Positions 6,345 through 7,269 of a stretch of 7,269 bases of DNA are shown here, piece by piece. Within the stretch, counting starts at the first letter, position 1. Every line of letters starts with the position of its first letter. The notes under the pieces were generated by a model, which was not told the DNA's origin, searched no databases, and worked only from the letters and a program-made list of their open reading frames with translations. Source of the DNA: Acidimicrobiales bacterium (lineage in GTDB: Bacteria; Actinomycetota; Acidimicrobiia; Acidimicrobiales; Poriferisodalaceae). The stretch is taken from positions 1 to 7,269 of the forward strand of contig JASMKJ010000397.1 of the NCBI GenBank assembly GCA_030749275.1, written 5' to 3'. The translations under genes and the position numbers were made by a program.

Positions 6345-7269
6345 TCAGCGAAAGATACCCATGACATCATCGGCTCGAGCCGGACTGCCTGCGGTTTGCG
6401 TGCTGTTCGCTCCGGCGTAAGCATCCAATCCCAATGCCATTCGGAAATCGGCGGATTCGTCCGCTAGGCCTGAATCAAGTTGAATTCCGGTGGCATCAGC
6501 TATCCGGTTGAGGCCCTCAAAAGCGGAGACAGTTGCTGCAGCTTCGATAACCCCCATTGAGCCGACTTCTGCTGCCAGGTCCTCACGTACTTTTTGTAGG
6601 TCGCTATCTTGCCGAACGGCCGATTCGCCAAAACGAACAAGTGTCTCCCCACTGGGAACCTTTGCGCCAGCTTCGAGTTGGTCAATATTGACCTCAGAGT
6701 CCAGGGCTTCACTGCTCGCACGGAGCAGCGATACGTGGGCCGCCGTTCAGTAGAAGCATTCATTGAGGGCCGACACCGTAGATGCGAGGAGTTCTACTTG
6801 AGGTCTGGAAAGCTCTCTATCCCACACAAGTTCCGCAAATTGAGGTCCACGGCTGTAATGGGCTTGGACGACCTCCCGCCAGAGACTTTCGGTCTCTGGG
6901 ACCAGGGATCCAGCACGCGAAACATTCGCCAGAGTTTTGTCCACTGTTTGACTGACCCATGCGCCAACATCTCCCACTCCATCAGGTCGCACTCTGCTGG
7001 GTTCCCCTGCTCCTGGTAGGGGTAACTCGTTAAGTGGAAGATCCAGTGAGCGAGCAAAGCTATCAATCACATACTGGACACAGATCAATGTCACCAATTC
7101 AACGTAGGCCTCTTCCCCAATCGACTCGATGATTCCTAGGGCCCATCCCTTAGATAGGCGGCCCGGGTCGGTGGTCAACCTGTGAATCAGGTCTATTGCC
7201 TCCGGAGGCAGATTCGATACCGAGTCGTGTTCGCCGGTAACCATCATTGGGCTCAAGGCTTCGGAGCGT
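6345..7269 (-). CDS. Candidate selenoprotein: AhpD/carboxymuconolactone decarboxylase-family protein with C-x-x-U active site, 5' end outside window
   Basis: Reading through the TGA at 6747-6749 gives one continuous frame of at least 303 residues to the TGA at 6345-6347. Residues are numbered here from the TTG at 7254-7256. The segment VELLASTVSALNECFY then U170, TAAHVSLLR is the AhpD active-site region. E155, C167, Y169, U170 and H174 fall exactly on Glu118, Cys130, His132, Cys133 and His137 of Mycobacterium tuberculosis AhpD, so the TGA replaces the reactive second cysteine. Family members reduce peroxides through a CxxC pair or perform related thiol chemistry in the cytosol. The part after the TGA (to about 265) keeps the helical family pattern, ending FEGLNRIADATGIQLD. 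The N-terminal part (HRLTTDPGRLSKGW, then GEPSRVRPDG) matches my memory of longer two-domain actinobacterial members. The frame is still open at the right edge and no ribosome binding site precedes the TTG or ATG codons, so the true start is probably outside. It converges on the acyl-CoA dehydrogenase. A nonsense mutation is the alternative. Confidence 0.82.
6709..6731 (-). promoter_or_regulatory. Putative bacterial SECIS element downstream of the in-frame TGA
   Basis: In the minus-strand mRNA, UCGCUGCUC (6731-6723) pairs with GAGCAGUGA (6717-6709) as nine consecutive base pairs (eight Watson-Crick, one G-U), closing the five-base loop CGUGC (6722-6718). The loop has G as its second base and starts 25 bases after the UGA. 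Known bacterial SECIS elements are stem-loops just 3' of the UGA, inside the coding sequence, with a G in the first two loop positions and the loop roughly 16-37 bases from the UGA. All these criteria are met. SelB binding is inferred, not shown. Confidence 0.72.
6747..6749 (-). other. In-frame TGA, predicted selenocysteine codon
   Basis: The codon follows E-C-F-Y and precedes T-A-A-H, so it occupies the second cysteine of the AhpD CxxC motif with the conserved histidine four residues on. The frame is open for at least 507 bases upstream and 399 bases downstream to the next stop. A stop placed by chance would rarely hit this one residue, while selenocysteine is expected precisely at a redox-active cysteine. 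Confidence 0.8.

Noticed and set aside
6500..6763. Minus-strand ORF of 87 codons
   Set aside because: It overlaps the selenoprotein candidate in another frame, has no family pattern, and the in-phase reading through TGA gives recognisable AhpD sequence.
6345..7256. Treating the locus as a frameshifted or nonsense-mutated pseudogene, or as two separate genes (6747-7256 and 6345-6557)
   Set aside because: The frame does not change across the TGA, family similarity continues directly after it, the TGA lies on the catalytic cysteine, and a SECIS-like stem follows. A pseudogene remains possible but explains less.

Overview
The window looks like a piece of chromosome from a bacterium of the Actinobacteria. 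My best guess is a marine or freshwater Acidimicrobiia-type lineage with moderate GC. The taxonomy is inference from three things: a lipoprotein with a long Ser/Thr-rich linker, two divergent genes that appear to be transcribed leaderless (a TANNNT box six bases before the ATG), and a gene set of crotonase, acyl-CoA dehydrogenase, D-aminoacylase-like amidohydrolase and M20 hydrolase. I see no phage, insertion sequence, CRISPR array, rRNA or tRNA.

Layout, left to right. Bases 1-2865 hold three minus-strand genes that read as one probable operon, in transcription order: a D-aminoacylase-like amidohydrolase (1141-2865), a cytosolic cyclophilin-type prolyl isomerase (635-1111) and an enoyl-CoA hydratase/isomerase family protein cut by the left edge (1-573). 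A 180-base divergent intergenic region (2866-3045) separates them from a plus-strand secreted lipoprotein (3046-3744), whose leader can fold over its own ribosome binding site. The lipoprotein converges, with 6 bases between stops, on a minus-strand M20 metallo-hydrolase (3751-5115). That gene diverges across 61 bases from a plus-strand acyl-CoA dehydrogenase (5177-6301).

The most notable locus is 6345-7269, minus strand. It looks like two unrelated short ORFs separated by a TGA at 6747-6749, but the frame is open on both sides. The TGA falls exactly on the second cysteine of the AhpD-type C-x-x-C-x-x-x-H active site (here C-F-Y-U-T-A-A-H). A 9-bp stem with a 5-nt loop carrying G at its second position begins 15 bases downstream, and its loop begins 25 bases downstream; this is the geometry expected of a bacterial SECIS element. 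I therefore read it as a selenocysteine-containing AhpD/carboxymuconolactone decarboxylase-family protein, 5'-truncated by the window edge.

Functionally the region is a mix of acyl-CoA metabolism (crotonase, acyl-CoA dehydrogenase), hydrolysis of N-acyl or peptide-like compounds (amidohydrolase, M20) and thiol/selenol peroxidase-type chemistry. Nothing shows that these form a single pathway.
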